Part shown: piece after piece, positions 47,746 through 56,330 of the stretch
Position numbering within the stretch: the stretch's first letter is position 1
How the letters are laid out: every line of letters begins with the position of its first letter
Source: an uncultured Mediterranea sp.
GTDB lineage: Bacteria > Bacteroidota > Bacteroidia > Bacteroidales > Bacteroidaceae
Length of the DNA: 64,000 bases
Assembly (NCBI RefSeq): GCF_902493215.1
Contig: NZ_CABUOL010000006.1
Location: 122,834 to 186,833, forward strand
Direction: 5' to 3'
The notes under the pieces: model-generated
Seen by the model: the letters and a program-made list of their open reading frames with translations, nothing else
Databases searched by the model: none
What the model was told of the DNA's origin: nothing
Translations under genes and position numbers: made by a program

Positions 47746-48984
47746 ATGAAAGTATTGCTCACCTTCGGAGGCATTCCCCACTACTTGAATGCCCTGCTCG
47801 AGAAACTATATAAGAAAGGTGTGGATATCGTAGCCGTTACTCCGCAGAAAGGGAACGCTACCATCGGCCAGGGAGTGAAGATGGTGGAGGGTGGTACATA
47901 CCGCCATCTGACTACACCCGAAAAGAAAATGTTCTACGGCAAAAGTGCCTTTCCCGCCTTGCCCGACCTGATAAGCCGGGAGAAGCCTGACCTCGTGGTC
48001 ATGGGTTGGCCCTACTTCCTGCAACTCTTTTTCCAGCCCGCCCTGAGGCGCGCCCTCAAGGACTGCGGAGCGCGGGCCGTCATCCGCGAAATCCCCTTCC
48101 AGACTCCTCCCTACGGAGGCATCCGTACTTACTTCCGCCAGCACCCCATGTACGACGAGAATATGTGCCTGCAAAGTCGTGGAGCGGCTTTCCTGCTGCG
48201 CCAGTGGTTCATCGCCCGTCTACGCCGCTATTGCTATGCGCGTTGTGCAGGCATCCTGTGCTACTCCAGCGTGGGACATGAGATTATCCCTTCGTATGGC
48301 GTCAAGCCCGAACGGATATACGTCACCTACAATGCCACGGATACCGAAGCCCTGCTCGGCGAACGGCAGGCGGTGGAAGCGGCCCCGGCTTTGTTGCCGC
48401 CCTGCCACCGGCGTCTGCTGCACATCGGGCGGTTGGTGAAATGGAAGCGGGTGGACCTGCTGATTGATGCCTTTGCCCGGCTGGCCGGAAAGTATCCCGA
48501 CGCCGAACTGACCGTCGTGGGCAACGGTCCCGAACTGGAGAACCTGAAACAGCAGGCCCGCCGCCTGAACCTGACGGTGGCCGACAGGGATACGCCTTCT
48601 GTTCCGGGTTGTGTACGCTTTACCGGTGCCATTTACGATCCGAAGGAACTGGGGGCGTGTATGCACGAATCGATGGTGTATGTACTGGCCGGTATGGGAG
48701 GACTGTCCATCAACGACGCCATGACCTACGGCCTGCCGGTGGTCTGCTCCGTGTGCGACGGAACGGAACGCGACTTGGTGACCGACGGACAGAACGGCCT
48801 TTTCTTCCGCGACGGCGACGTCGACAGCCTGACCCGGACACTGGACCATCTGTTGGCTTCGCCCGAACGCTGCCGCGCGATGGGACAGGCGTCCGAACGC
48901 ATCATCCGCGAGCAGATCAATCTCGATACGGTGGCCGGGCGATATTTGCGGGCGTTTGAGTTAGTGGTTAGTGGTGAGCGGTGA
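47746..48984 (+). CDS. Glycosyltransferase, GT4 family
   Basis: A 412-residue GT-B enzyme. MKVLLTFGGIPHYLNALLEKLYKKGVDIVAVTPQ is the N-terminus. RLLHIGRLVKWKRVDLLIDAFARLAGKYPDAELTVVGNGPELENLKQQ and VYVLAGMGGLSINDAMTYGLPVVCSVCDGTERDLV belong to the sugar-nucleotide domain. The second glutamate of EX7E is replaced in the GGLSINDAMTYG form, which is seen in some polysaccharide GT4 proteins. It is the last gene of the plus-strand run that starts with the flippase. Confidence 0.85.
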   Translation: MKVLLTFGGIPHYLNALLEKLYKKGVDIVAVTPQKGNATIGQGVKMVEGGTYRHLTTPEKKMFYGKSAFPALPDLISREKPDLVVMGWPYFLQLFFQPALRRALKDCGARAVIREIPFQTPPYGGIRTYFRQHPMYDENMCLQSRGAAFLLRQWFIARLRRYCYARCAGILCYSSVGHEIIPSYGVKPERIYVTYNATDTEALLGERQAVEAAPALLPPCHRRLLHIGRLVKWKRVDLLIDAFARLAGKYPDAELTVVGNGPELENLKQQARRLNLTVADRDTPSVPGCVRFTGAIYDPKELGACMHESMVYVLAGMGGLSINDAMTYGLPVVCSVCDGTERDLVTDGQNGLFFRDGDVDSLTRTLDHLLASPERCRAMGQASERIIREQINLDTVAGRYLRAFELVVSGER

Positions 48985-49042
48985 GTGGTTGGTAACCGTC
49001 CGCATGGCTACTAACCGCTAACTACTAACCGTTAACCGCTGA
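48960..49042. repeat. Intergenic hairpin, GGTTAGTGG word family (copy 2)
   Basis: TTAGTGGTTAGTGGTGAGCGG and its complement side CTAACCGCTAACTACTAACC form an imperfect hairpin around GTAACCGTCCGCATGGCTAC. It begins inside the last codons of the GT4 gene and runs to the wecB stop, so it sits between convergent genes. It is closely related to the 41199 element. Confidence 0.75.
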
Positions 49043-50173
49043 TTATCGCCTCATCGCCGCGAGGATGCGTTCGCAGGCATGACCATCGCCATAGGGATTG
49101 TGCGTCTCGGACATGCGGCGGTACAGATCGGGATTGTCCAGCAGCAGGCTGACGTTGCTTACGATGGCATCGGCATCCGTGCCCACCAGCCGCACCGTAC
49201 CGGCCTCAACGGCTTCGGGGCGTTCGGTGGTGTCGCGCATCACCAGTACGGGCTTGCCCAGTGAAGGAGCTTCCTCCTGCACGCCGCCGCTGTCGGTGAG
49301 CAGCAGAAGCGCGTGGCGCATGGCGTAAACGAAGGGGAGGTAGTCCAGCGGAGCCGTCAGGTATACGTTCGGAAGGTCGGAAAGCAGTTCGTAGACGGGC
49401 TGCTGCACGTGTGGGTTCAGATGAACGGGGTAGACGATGTCGAGTTCAGGCCGCTCGGTAGCGATACGGCGGATGGCACTGCAGATATGGTGGAAACCCT
49501 CTCCGAAGTTTTCCCTGCGGTGGCCGGTGACGAGGATATAGGGACGTGCACCCACTTCATAGCCCTTGGCACGCAACTCCTGCTCCACCTGCAGGCGTAC
49601 GTCAGGGCGGCTGTCGATGATGTCGACGGCCATCAGCAGGGCATCGATTACCGTATTGCCCGTCACGAAGATGCGGCTTCCGTCGGCTCCCTCGTCCAGC
49701 AGATGGCGGCGCGACTGCCCGGTAGGCGCGAAATACCACGTGCAGATGCGGTCGGCCACCTGGCGGTTCATCTCTTCGGGCCAGGGCGACATCAGGTTGT
49801 AGGTGCGCAGGCCTGCTTCCACATGACCCACGGGAATTTGCCGGTAGAAGGCGGCCAGCGCGGCAGCCATGGCGGTGGTGGTGTCGCCGTGAACCAGTAC
49901 GGCGTCGGGGGTGAAGTCGGCGAGCACGTCCCGCATGCCCAGCAGCACCCGCGAGGTGATGTCGGTGAGGTCCTGACCCGGAGCCATGATGTTGAGGTCA
50001 TAGTCGGGACGGATATCGAATACCTGGAGCACCTGGTCCAGCATCTGCCTGTGCTGGGCCGTGACGCAGACGCGCGTGTCAAAGTGCTGCGTGTCTTTCA
50101 GAAATGCCTTGACCAGCGGAGCCATCTTGATGGCTTCGGGGCGGGTACCGAAGACGAGAAGAATCTTTTTCAT
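49043..50173 (-). CDS. wecB: UDP-N-acetylglucosamine 2-epimerase (non-hydrolysing)
   Basis: A 376-residue GT-B-fold enzyme that interconverts UDP-GlcNAc and UDP-ManNAc. MKKILLVFGTRPEAIKMAPLVKAF, VTAQHRQMLDQVLQVFDI, VHGDTTTAMAAALAAFYRQIPVGHVEAGLRT, PWPEEMNRQVAD, VTGHRRENFGEGF, LLLTDSGGVQEEAPSLGKPVLVMRDTTERPEA are the family's signature segments. The start at 50173 matches the family N-terminus. With wecC upstream in the same operon it supplies UDP-ManNAcA for the polysaccharide. Confidence 0.95.
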   Translation of the reverse strand: MKKILLVFGTRPEAIKMAPLVKAFLKDTQHFDTRVCVTAQHRQMLDQVLQVFDIRPDYDLNIMAPGQDLTDITSRVLLGMRDVLADFTPDAVLVHGDTTTAMAAALAAFYRQIPVGHVEAGLRTYNLMSPWPEEMNRQVADRICTWYFAPTGQSRRHLLDEGADGSRIFVTGNTVIDALLMAVDIIDSRPDVRLQVEQELRAKGYEVGARPYILVTGHRRENFGEGFHHICSAIRRIATERPELDIVYPVHLNPHVQQPVYELLSDLPNVYLTAPLDYLPFVYAMRHALLLLTDSGGVQEEAPSLGKPVLVMRDTTERPEAVEAGTVRLVGTDADAIVSNVSLLLDNPDLYRRMSETHNPYGDGHACERILAAMRR

Positions 50174-50251
50174 AATGGATAATTGAGAATTGATAATTGA
50201 CAATGAAGAGAATGAAGAATGAATTATCCATTATCCATTCTCCATTTTCCA
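50174..50251. repeat. Intergenic word-repeat hairpin (wecC-wecB gap)
   Basis: AATGGATAATTGAGAATTGATAATTGAC on the left and ATTATCCATTATCCATTCTCCATTTTCC on the right form an imperfect hairpin spanning the full 78-bp gap between two minus-strand genes. It has the same words as the 12218 element. Confidence 0.7.
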
Positions 50252-51460
50252 TTACTTCTGCTTTCTCACCCCGCTGAAGTCCAGCTCCACCTTCCCCTCC
50301 TCGCGGGCGATGCCGAGGAAAGGCGTGTGGCGCACCAGCCATACCACAATGTCGGCACGGCGGTAGGCTTCCCGGCAGTCGGTCAGGTGGAAGCTGGGGT
50401 GGGAAGGAATGTTGGGCTCCACGATGAGCACCTCGGCACGGCTTTCCGACACGATGCGCGAAGCGATGTACTTGGCGGGCGACTCGCGCAGGTCGTCGAT
50501 GTCGGGCTTGAAGGCCAGCCCCATGCAGGCCACTACCGGCTCGCGTCCGTTGCGTTCCACAAAGGCGTGGCAGGCGTCGAGCACCTTGTTGGCACACCAG
50601 TCGGCCTTGTAGTCGTTGGTCTCGCGGGCACGTTTGATGAGCTGCGCCTGTTCGGGATAGTCGGATACGATGAACCAGGGGTCTACGGCGATGCAGTGTC
50701 CGCCTACGCCGCAACCCGGCCAGAGGATGTTGACACGCGGATGCTTGTTGGCCAGCTCGATCAGTTCCCAGACGTTGATGCCGGCCTTGTCGCAGATCAT
50801 GGACAACTCGTTGGCGAAGGCTATCTGGGCGTCGCGGCTGGAGTTCTCCGTCAGCTTGCACATTTCGGCCGTGCGGGCGTTGGTGCGGTGCAGCTTGCCC
50901 TGCACAAAGGCCGAATAGAACTCGACGGCCTTGTCGGTCGATGCCGCGTCGATACCGCCGATGACGCGGTCGTTGTGTACCAGCTCGTAGAGCGTATTGC
51001 CGGGCAGCACCCGCTCGGGGCAGTAGGCTATGAAGATCTGTCCCTTCAGCTCGGGGCGCTGGCTGAAGATAAGCTCAGCCATCCGCTCGGTAGTGAATAC
51101 GGGCGAAGTGGACTCGATGACAAACAGATTGCCGGGGCGCAGGCAGGGGATGACCGAACGGGTGGCCGCCTCCACATACGTGATGTCCGCCCGATGGTTC
51201 TGCTTGAAGGGGGTAGGAACCACGATGAAAAAGGCGTCGGCCTCTTCGGGGCGGGTCACGGCGCGCAGGTTGCCGCTCTGCACCGCTTCGCGCACTACCC
51301 GCTCCAGGTCGGGCTCCACAATATGAACTTTCCCTTGATTGACGGTTTCGACAACCGACGGATTGACATCCACTCCCACGACCTGATAACCATGATGGGC
51401 CGCTACAGCCGCCGTTGGCAGACCGATGTAGCCCAAACCTACGAATACAACCTTCTTCAT
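50252..51460 (-). CDS. wecC: UDP-N-acetyl-D-mannosamine dehydrogenase
   Basis: A 402-residue NAD-dependent enzyme of the UDP-glucose/GDP-mannose dehydrogenase family, which oxidises UDP-ManNAc to UDP-ManNAcA. It has VVFVGLGYIGLPTAAVAAHHGYQVVGVDV, VVPTPFKQNHRADITYVEAATRSV, ESTSPVFTTERM, AYCPERVLPGNTLYEL, AEMCKLTENSSRDAQIAFANEL, and the catalytic-cysteine motif GCGVGGHCIAVDPWF. It forms an operon with wecB and is divergent from a GT4 gene. Confidence 0.94.
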   Translation of the reverse strand: MKKVVFVGLGYIGLPTAAVAAHHGYQVVGVDVNPSVVETVNQGKVHIVEPDLERVVREAVQSGNLRAVTRPEEADAFFIVVPTPFKQNHRADITYVEAATRSVIPCLRPGNLFVIESTSPVFTTERMAELIFSQRPELKGQIFIAYCPERVLPGNTLYELVHNDRVIGGIDAASTDKAVEFYSAFVQGKLHRTNARTAEMCKLTENSSRDAQIAFANELSMICDKAGINVWELIELANKHPRVNILWPGCGVGGHCIAVDPWFIVSDYPEQAQLIKRARETNDYKADWCANKVLDACHAFVERNGREPVVACMGLAFKPDIDDLRESPAKYIASRIVSESRAEVLIVEPNIPSHPSFHLTDCREAYRRADIVVWLVRHTPFLGIAREEGKVELDFSGVRKQK

Positions 51461-51486
51461 TGAATATCTTTATTTATAAACACGGG

Positions 51487-51494
51487 CAAAAGTA
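51487..51494 (-). promoter_or_regulatory. Promoter -7 element for wecC-wecB
   Basis: The minus strand reads TACTTTTG (TAnnTTTG), about 27 bp upstream of the wecC start. Confidence 0.55.
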
Positions 51495-51538
51495 CAAATA
51501 ATCTGTGTGACTTTGTATCGTTTCTCGCCGAAAACCAC

Positions 51539-51546
51539 TACTTTTG
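51539..51546 (+). promoter_or_regulatory. Promoter -7 element for the GT4-GT2 pair
   Basis: TACTTTTG with a TTTG about 23 bp upstream (near 51512), a slightly long spacing. The start codon is at 51606. Confidence 0.55.
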
Positions 51547-51605
51547 CGCCAAATAACGGGCATTTCGTTGTCTATTCTCTGTTTTACAATTGACAATTCA
51601 ACAAG

Positions 51606-52871
51606 ATGAGAGTCCTGCTTATCAATACATCCGAACGTATCGGCGGAGCAGCCGTAGCGGCCAGCCGCCTGACAGAAGCCCTGAAGAACAACGGCATCAA
51701 GGCCAAGTTGCTGGTGCGCGACAAGCAGACCGAACAGATTACCGTCGTGGCCCTGCGGCGTAGCTGGCGGCTGGTGTGGAAGTTTGTGTGGGAGCGCATT
51801 GTCATCTGGAAGGCCAACCGCTTCAAGAAGAACAACCTCTTTGCCGTAGACATTGCCAATGCGGGTACCGACATCACCTCTCTGCCCGAATTCCAGCAGG
51901 CCGACGTCATCCACCTGCACTGGATCAACCAGGGTATGCTTTCGCTGAAGAACATCGAGAAGATACTGGCCTCGGGCAAGCCCGTTGTCTGGACCATGCA
52001 CGACATGTGGCCCTGTACAGGCATCTGCCACCATGCCCGCGAATGTACGCGTTACGGGCAGGAGTGCGGCTCGTGTCCCTTCCTCTACGGCGGAGGCCAT
52101 CGGCACGATCTTTCCTACCGCATCTTCCGCCGCAAGCAGCGTCTCTATCGTGACTATCCGCTGACTTTCGTGGCATGCAGCCACTGGCTGGAAGAGAAGG
52201 CCCGCCAGAGCGCGCTCACGGCAGGACATAAGATTGTATGTATCCCCAACCCGCTGAACATAAACCTCTTCCGCCCGCACGACGGTGAGGCCGCTCGCAT
52301 GCGTCTGCGTCTCCCGTCGGACAAGCGGCTCCTCCTCTTCGGTTCGGTCAAGATTACCGACAAGCGCAAGGGCATAGACTACCTGATAGAATCGTGCCGC
52401 CTGCTGGCCGACAAGCACCCCGAGCTGAAGGAACGGCTGGCCGTGGTCGCTTTCGGCAGACAGTCGGGTCAGCTGGCCGACTTGTTGCCCTTCCCTGTCT
52501 ATCCGCTGGACTTCGTGCAGGACGAGCACCAGCTTGTGGACATCTACAACGCCGTCGACCTCTTCGTCACCCCTTCGCTGGAGGAGAATCTGCCCAACAC
52601 CATTATGGAGGCCATGGCTTGCGGAACACCCTGCGTAGGTTTCAACGTGGGCGGCATCCCCGAGATGATAGACCACCTGCACAACGGTTATGTGGCCCGA
52701 TACAAGGATGCCGACGACTTTGCCAACGGCATCTGCTGGGTGCTGACTGACCCCGACTATCCCAATCTCTGCGAACAGGCCTGCCGCAAGGCGGCCAGCC
52801 ACTACTCGGAGAGCAGCGTAGCCAAACGATACATTGACCTCTATAACAAAGCGACCGGAAGCAATGCATAA
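51606..52871 (+). CDS. Glycosyltransferase, GT4 family
   Basis: A 421-residue GT-B enzyme. MRVLLINTSERIGGAAVAASRLTEALKNNGIKAKLLV, DVIHLHWINQGMLSLKNIEKI, VVWTMHDMWPCTGICHHARECTRYGQECGSCPFL (a cysteine-rich insert common in this subfamily), FGSVKITDKRKGIDYLIESCRLL and VTPSLEENLPNTIMEAMACGTPCVGFNVGG with the EX7E glutamates. It overlaps the next gene by 8 bp. Confidence 0.88.
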   Translation: MRVLLINTSERIGGAAVAASRLTEALKNNGIKAKLLVRDKQTEQITVVALRRSWRLVWKFVWERIVIWKANRFKKNNLFAVDIANAGTDITSLPEFQQADVIHLHWINQGMLSLKNIEKILASGKPVVWTMHDMWPCTGICHHARECTRYGQECGSCPFLYGGGHRHDLSYRIFRRKQRLYRDYPLTFVACSHWLEEKARQSALTAGHKIVCIPNPLNINLFRPHDGEAARMRLRLPSDKRLLLFGSVKITDKRKGIDYLIESCRLLADKHPELKERLAVVAFGRQSGQLADLLPFPVYPLDFVQDEHQLVDIYNAVDLFVTPSLEENLPNTIMEAMACGTPCVGFNVGGIPEMIDHLHNGYVARYKDADDFANGICWVLTDPDYPNLCEQACRKAASHYSESSVAKRYIDLYNKATGSNA

Positions 52872-53610
52872 TCATCCTACCCCGAAATTCAGTGTCATCA
52901 CCGTCTGCTACAACGCCGAAACGACCCTCGAAGACACCATCCAGAGTGTCATCTCGCAGACCTACCACCACGTGGAGTACATCATTGTGGACGGAGCCTC
53001 GAAGGACCGCACCATGGACATTGTGAACCGCTACCGCGAACGCATCTCCGTCGTTATCAGCGAGCCGGACAAGGGGCTCTACGACGCCATGAACAAGGGC
53101 ATCCGTCTGGCTACGGGCGACTACCTGTGCTTCCTCAACGCAGGCGACAGCTTCCACGAAGACGACACCCTGCAACAGATGGTGCACTCCATACACGGTA
53201 CTCTGCTGCCCGATGTGCTCTATGGCGAGACGGAGTTGGTCGATCATGAAGGCCACTTCCTGCGCATGCGCCGCCTCCAGGCTCCCGAGCACCTGACGTG
53301 GAAGAGCTTCCGCCAGGGAATGCTTGTCTGCCACCAGGCCTTCTTCGCGCGGCGCGACCTCGTGATGCCTTATGACTTGCGCTACCGCTTTTCGGCCGAC
53401 TTCGACTGGTGCATCAAGATTATGAAGCAGTCGAAGGTGCTCCACAACACTCATCTTACCCTTATCGACTACCTGTCCGAAGGCATGACGACACGTAACC
53501 ACAAGGCTTCGCTCAAGGAACGCTTCCGCATCATGGTCCGCCATTACGGATGGGCAAGTACTGTGGCCTTCCACTTGTGGTTCGTCCTGCGCCTGTTGCT
53601 GAAGAAGTAA
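52864..53610 (+). CDS. Glycosyltransferase, GT2 family
   Basis: A 248-residue GT-A enzyme. FSVITVCYNAETTLEDTIQSVISQTYHHVEYIIVDGASKDRT, SEPDKGLYDAMNKGIRLATGDYLCFLNAGD (DxD-like NAGD), CHQAFFARRDLV and FSADFDWCIKIM are typical of GT2 enzymes such as WcaA. The start at 52864 overlaps the upstream GT4 gene by 8 bp. It ends the polysaccharide cluster. Confidence 0.9.
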   Translation: MHNHPTPKFSVITVCYNAETTLEDTIQSVISQTYHHVEYIIVDGASKDRTMDIVNRYRERISVVISEPDKGLYDAMNKGIRLATGDYLCFLNAGDSFHEDDTLQQMVHSIHGTLLPDVLYGETELVDHEGHFLRMRRLQAPEHLTWKSFRQGMLVCHQAFFARRDLVMPYDLRYRFSADFDWCIKIMKQSKVLHNTHLTLIDYLSEGMTTRNHKASLKERFRIMVRHYGWASTVAFHLWFVLRLLLKK

Positions 53611-53665
53611 ATGGAGGAGAAGCTTCGGGCCTCTTCACGCCCCGCTTTCTGCTTCGGAAAAGCAG

Positions 53666-53755
53666 GCAATGTTTTGCCTCGGAAGAAGCAATGTTTTGCA
53701 TGAAAAAAAGCATTGTTTTCCCTCAAAGAAAGCAATGCTTTTTCCACAGGCAATG
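53666..53755. repeat. 22-bp-period array of GCAATGTTTT motifs (second copy)
   Basis: GCAATG (once GCATTG) starts near 53666, 53688, 53710 and 53732, each 22 bp apart, with a fifth copy 18 bp further on. The spacers CCTCGGAAGAA and CTCAAAGAAA are nearly the same as in the array at 10681. It lies between the GT2 gene and the convergent sirtuin gene. Confidence 0.8.
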
Positions 53756-53789
53756 CCTGGGGCGGAAATATCATCCTACCGCGAGTTTG

Positions 53790-54497
53790 TTAGGAAGCCC
53801 CGCATCCCAGCAGGGCATGCAATTCTTTCACTCCTTCGGACGCTCCCTTGCGGATGACGTGTATCGGGCGCGAGCTGTGCGTGTCTACCGGCTTGGGGTC
53901 GATGAGGTAGACCTCGGCACGGGCGGGCACGTAGTGGAGCAGCCCTGCGGCAGGGTAGACGTTCATCGACGTGCCGATGATGACGAAGATGTCGGCCTGC
54001 TCCACGTAGCCGATAGCCGTCTCGATTTCGGGCACGGCCTCACCGAACCACACGATGAAGGGGCGCAGGGGGCTGCCGTCGCCTGCGCGGTCGGTGGCGT
54101 GTGTCTCATACTCTTCGGGCTTCAGTTCGCGGATGTAGCGCGGGTCGTAGGGATCACGGCTGGAGCACATCTTCGTCAGCTCGCCGTGCAGGTGGATTAC
54201 CTTTGTGCTGCCCGCCCGTTCGTGCAGGTTGTCGATGTTCTGCGTGACGACCGTCACGTTGAAATCTTTTTCCAGTTGCGCCACGCCGATATGCCCCTCG
54301 TTGGGCTTCACGTCGAGCAGCTGCTTGCGCCGCTCGTTATAAAAGCGGATGACCAGTTCGGGGTCGCGCATATACCCTTCGGGCGTGGCCACCTGCTCTA
54401 CCGGATAGCGGTCCCACAGGCCTCCTGCGTCGCGGAAGGTGCTGATGCCGCTTTCGGCGCTCATGCCTGCGCCCGATAAAACTACCAGATTTTTCAT
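53790..54497 (-). CDS. cobB: NAD-dependent deacylase, sirtuin class III (CobB/SIRT5-like)
   Basis: A 235-residue sirtuin. VVLSGAGMSAESGISTFRDAGGLWDRY is the NAD-binding start, TQNIDNLHERAG the ribose site, HLHGEL carries the catalytic His104, and GTSMNVYPAAGLL is the late Rossmann segment. Tyr53 and Arg56 (FYNERRKQ) form the YxxR motif that marks enzymes removing succinyl and other acidic acyl groups from lysine. Of the usual four zinc cysteines only Cys111 is visible, so the zinc ribbon is reduced. Confidence 0.9.
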   Translation of the reverse strand: MKNLVVLSGAGMSAESGISTFRDAGGLWDRYPVEQVATPEGYMRDPELVIRFYNERRKQLLDVKPNEGHIGVAQLEKDFNVTVVTQNIDNLHERAGSTKVIHLHGELTKMCSSRDPYDPRYIRELKPEEYETHATDRAGDGSPLRPFIVWFGEAVPEIETAIGYVEQADIFVIIGTSMNVYPAAGLLHYVPARAEVYLIDPKPVDTHSSRPIHVIRKGASEGVKELHALLGCGAS

Positions 54498-54528
54498 CTT
54501 TTACTCCTTTCTTTAAGCATTCATCTAG

Positions 54529-54536
54529 CAAAGATA
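54529..54536 (-). promoter_or_regulatory. Promoter -7 element for the sirtuin gene
   Basis: The minus strand reads TATCTTTG, about 32 bp from the start codon. Confidence 0.55.
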
Positions 54537-54613
54537 GGGAAAGCGGGCGCATATTGTCTCATAAAATAAGAAAAATTAAATACTGCAACCCGTTAACATT
54601 CAAATAAAAGCCT

Positions 54614-54621
54614 TACTTTTG
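54614..54621 (+). promoter_or_regulatory. Promoter -7 element for the first FKBP gene
   Basis: TACTTTTG, about 21 bp before the ATG at 54642. The very short leader favours this ATG over an upstream TTG. Confidence 0.55.
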
Positions 54622-54641
54622 CCACTCATTTGAAAAGAACT

Positions 54642-55235
54642 ATGGACAAATTCAGTTATGCAATCGGCCTGGGTATAGGTCAGAATCTTTTGAGCATGGG
54701 TGCCAAGGGCATCTCGGTAGACGACTTTGCACGCGCCATCAGCGACGTGCTCAACGGTAATCCGACAGAAATCACACATGCTGAGGCCCGTGACATCGTA
54801 AACAAATATTTCGAAGAAATGGAAGCCCGCATCAATGCGGAGAACATCGAGAAGGGTAAGCAGTTCCTTGAAGAGAACAAGCAGCGTCCGGGCGTGGTGA
54901 CTCTGCCCAGCGGCCTGCAATACGAAGTGATCAAGGAAGGCAACGTAGGCCATTATGCCAAGATAGACGACCAGGTGCAGTGCCACTACGAAGGTACGCT
55001 GGTAGACGGCACCCTCTTCGACAGCTCCATCAAGCGCGGCCAGCCCGCCACGTTCGGTGTCAACCAGGTAATCCCCGGTTGGGTGGAAGCTCTCCAGCTG
55101 ATGCCCGAAGGTGCCAAGTGGAAACTTTACATCCCCAGCGAGCTGGGTTATGGCGCACACGGCGCAGGCGAGATGATTCCGCCCCACAGCACGCTGATCT
55201 TCGAAGTGGAACTTCTGAAAATATTATCCAAATAA
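54642..55235 (+). CDS. FKBP-type peptidyl-prolyl isomerase (FklB-like, cytoplasmic)
   Basis: A 197-residue protein. Residues about 1-80 are the helical dimerisation domain of FKBP22/Mip proteins (MDKFSYAIGLGIGQNLLSMG, FEEMEARINAENIEKGKQFLEENKQRPGV). Residues about 85-197 are the FKBP domain (LPSGLQYEVIKEG, YEGTLVDGTLFDSSIKRGQPATFGVNQVIPGWVEALQLMPEGAKWKLYIPSELGYG). There is no signal peptide. It is followed 19 bp later by a lipoprotein paralogue. Confidence 0.92.
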   Translation: MDKFSYAIGLGIGQNLLSMGAKGISVDDFARAISDVLNGNPTEITHAEARDIVNKYFEEMEARINAENIEKGKQFLEENKQRPGVVTLPSGLQYEVIKEGNVGHYAKIDDQVQCHYEGTLVDGTLFDSSIKRGQPATFGVNQVIPGWVEALQLMPEGAKWKLYIPSELGYGAHGAGEMIPPHSTLIFEVELLKILSK

Positions 55236-55254
55236 AAAATAATCAAAAGACAAA

Positions 55255-56142
55255 ATGAAGAAAGTAACATTTATGATGACGCTGGCCGCAGCAGCTGCCC
55301 TGTCATCTTGTACAGCTCAGGCCCCCAAGGCCAATCTGTCAACAGACATTGACTCACTCTCGTATGCTATCGGTATGGCTCGTACCGACGGTATCGACCA
55401 GTTCTTTATGCAACAGGGCATCGACAGCACCCAGATGGCCGAGTTCATCAAAGGTTTCAACGAAGGTGCTGCCCGCATCAGCGACAAGGACGTAGCCTAT
55501 ATGACTGGTCTGCAGGTTGGTCAGATGGTAAGCAAGCAGTGGGTTGAAGGTTTCAACCAGCAGATTTTCGGCAACGACTCTACGCAGAGCCTCAGCCGTG
55601 AGAACCTGCTTGCTGGTTTCATCGCCGGCGTGCTTGGCAAGGGCCAGATGGACAAGATGTTCGCTCAGGGCTACATGCAGACTCAGATGGAGGCTGTAAG
55701 AGAGAAGTCTCTCGAGAAGCAGTATGCCGACGTTATCGCCGAAGGCAAGAAGTTCCTGGAAGAGAACAAGAAGAAAGAAGGCGTGGTAACGACAGAGAGC
55801 GGCTTGCAGTACAAGATCCTGACCAAGGGTACAGGCGAGATTCCTGCCGACACCAGCTACGTACAGGTGAACTACAGAGGTACGTTGATTGACGGTACTG
55901 AGTTCGACAGCTCATACAAGCGCAAGGACAAGGACGGCAAGTCACAGCCCGCTACTTTCCGTGCCAACCAGCTTGTTAAGGGTTGGACCGAGGCTCTGAC
56001 CATGATGCCTGTTGGCTCGAAGTGGGAAATCTACGTTCCCTACGATCTGGCTTACGGCTCAAGATCCATGGGCGCAGATATCAAGCCTTTCTCTACTCTG
56101 ATATTCGAGCTTGAACTGGTAGGTATCGGCAAGAAGAAATAA
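55255..56142 (+). CDS. FKBP-type peptidyl-prolyl isomerase lipoprotein
   Basis: A 295-residue paralogue of the preceding protein with a lipoprotein signal (lipobox ALSSC, residues about 15-19). The helical N-terminal domain is longer (DIDSLSYAIGMARTDGIDQFFM ... GKKFLEENKKKEGV), followed by a complete FKBP domain (TTESGLQYKILTKGTGEIP, VNYRGTLIDGTEFDSSYKR, NQLVKGWTEALTMMPVGSKWEIYVPYDLAYG). It assists folding of exported proteins. Tandem cytoplasmic and lipoprotein FKBPs suggest a duplication. Confidence 0.92.
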   Translation: MKKVTFMMTLAAAAALSSCTAQAPKANLSTDIDSLSYAIGMARTDGIDQFFMQQGIDSTQMAEFIKGFNEGAARISDKDVAYMTGLQVGQMVSKQWVEGFNQQIFGNDSTQSLSRENLLAGFIAGVLGKGQMDKMFAQGYMQTQMEAVREKSLEKQYADVIAEGKKFLEENKKKEGVVTTESGLQYKILTKGTGEIPADTSYVQVNYRGTLIDGTEFDSSYKRKDKDGKSQPATFRANQLVKGWTEALTMMPVGSKWEIYVPYDLAYGSRSMGADIKPFSTLIFELELVGIGKKK

Positions 56143-56178
56143 GCGGAAGCCCCTTCTGCTGTCAAAATGACAAACGGA

Positions 56179-56230
56179 GCGGATGAGACAAATGATGCAA
56201 AAGCATCGGTCTCACCCGCTTCTTTTTTTA
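56179..56230 (+). terminator. Terminator after the FKBP pair
   Basis: GCGGATGAGAC pairs with GTCTCACCCGC (one mismatch) over a 19-base loop that has its own GATGC/GCATC stem, followed by TTCTTTTTTT. Confidence 0.88.
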
Positions 56231-56281
56231 CTTTTCCCTATTTTTTCTGCCTTTTCTATAGATAAAATTAAAATAAAGTTC

Positions 56282-56289
56282 TATATTTG
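56282..56289 (+). promoter_or_regulatory. Promoter -7 element for the Lrp gene
   Basis: TATATTTG matches TAnnTTTG, about 42 bp before the start at 56331. Confidence 0.5.
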
Positions 56290-56330
56290 CTTACTATTTG
56301 ATAACAACAAGTATTTTACAAACGTATATT

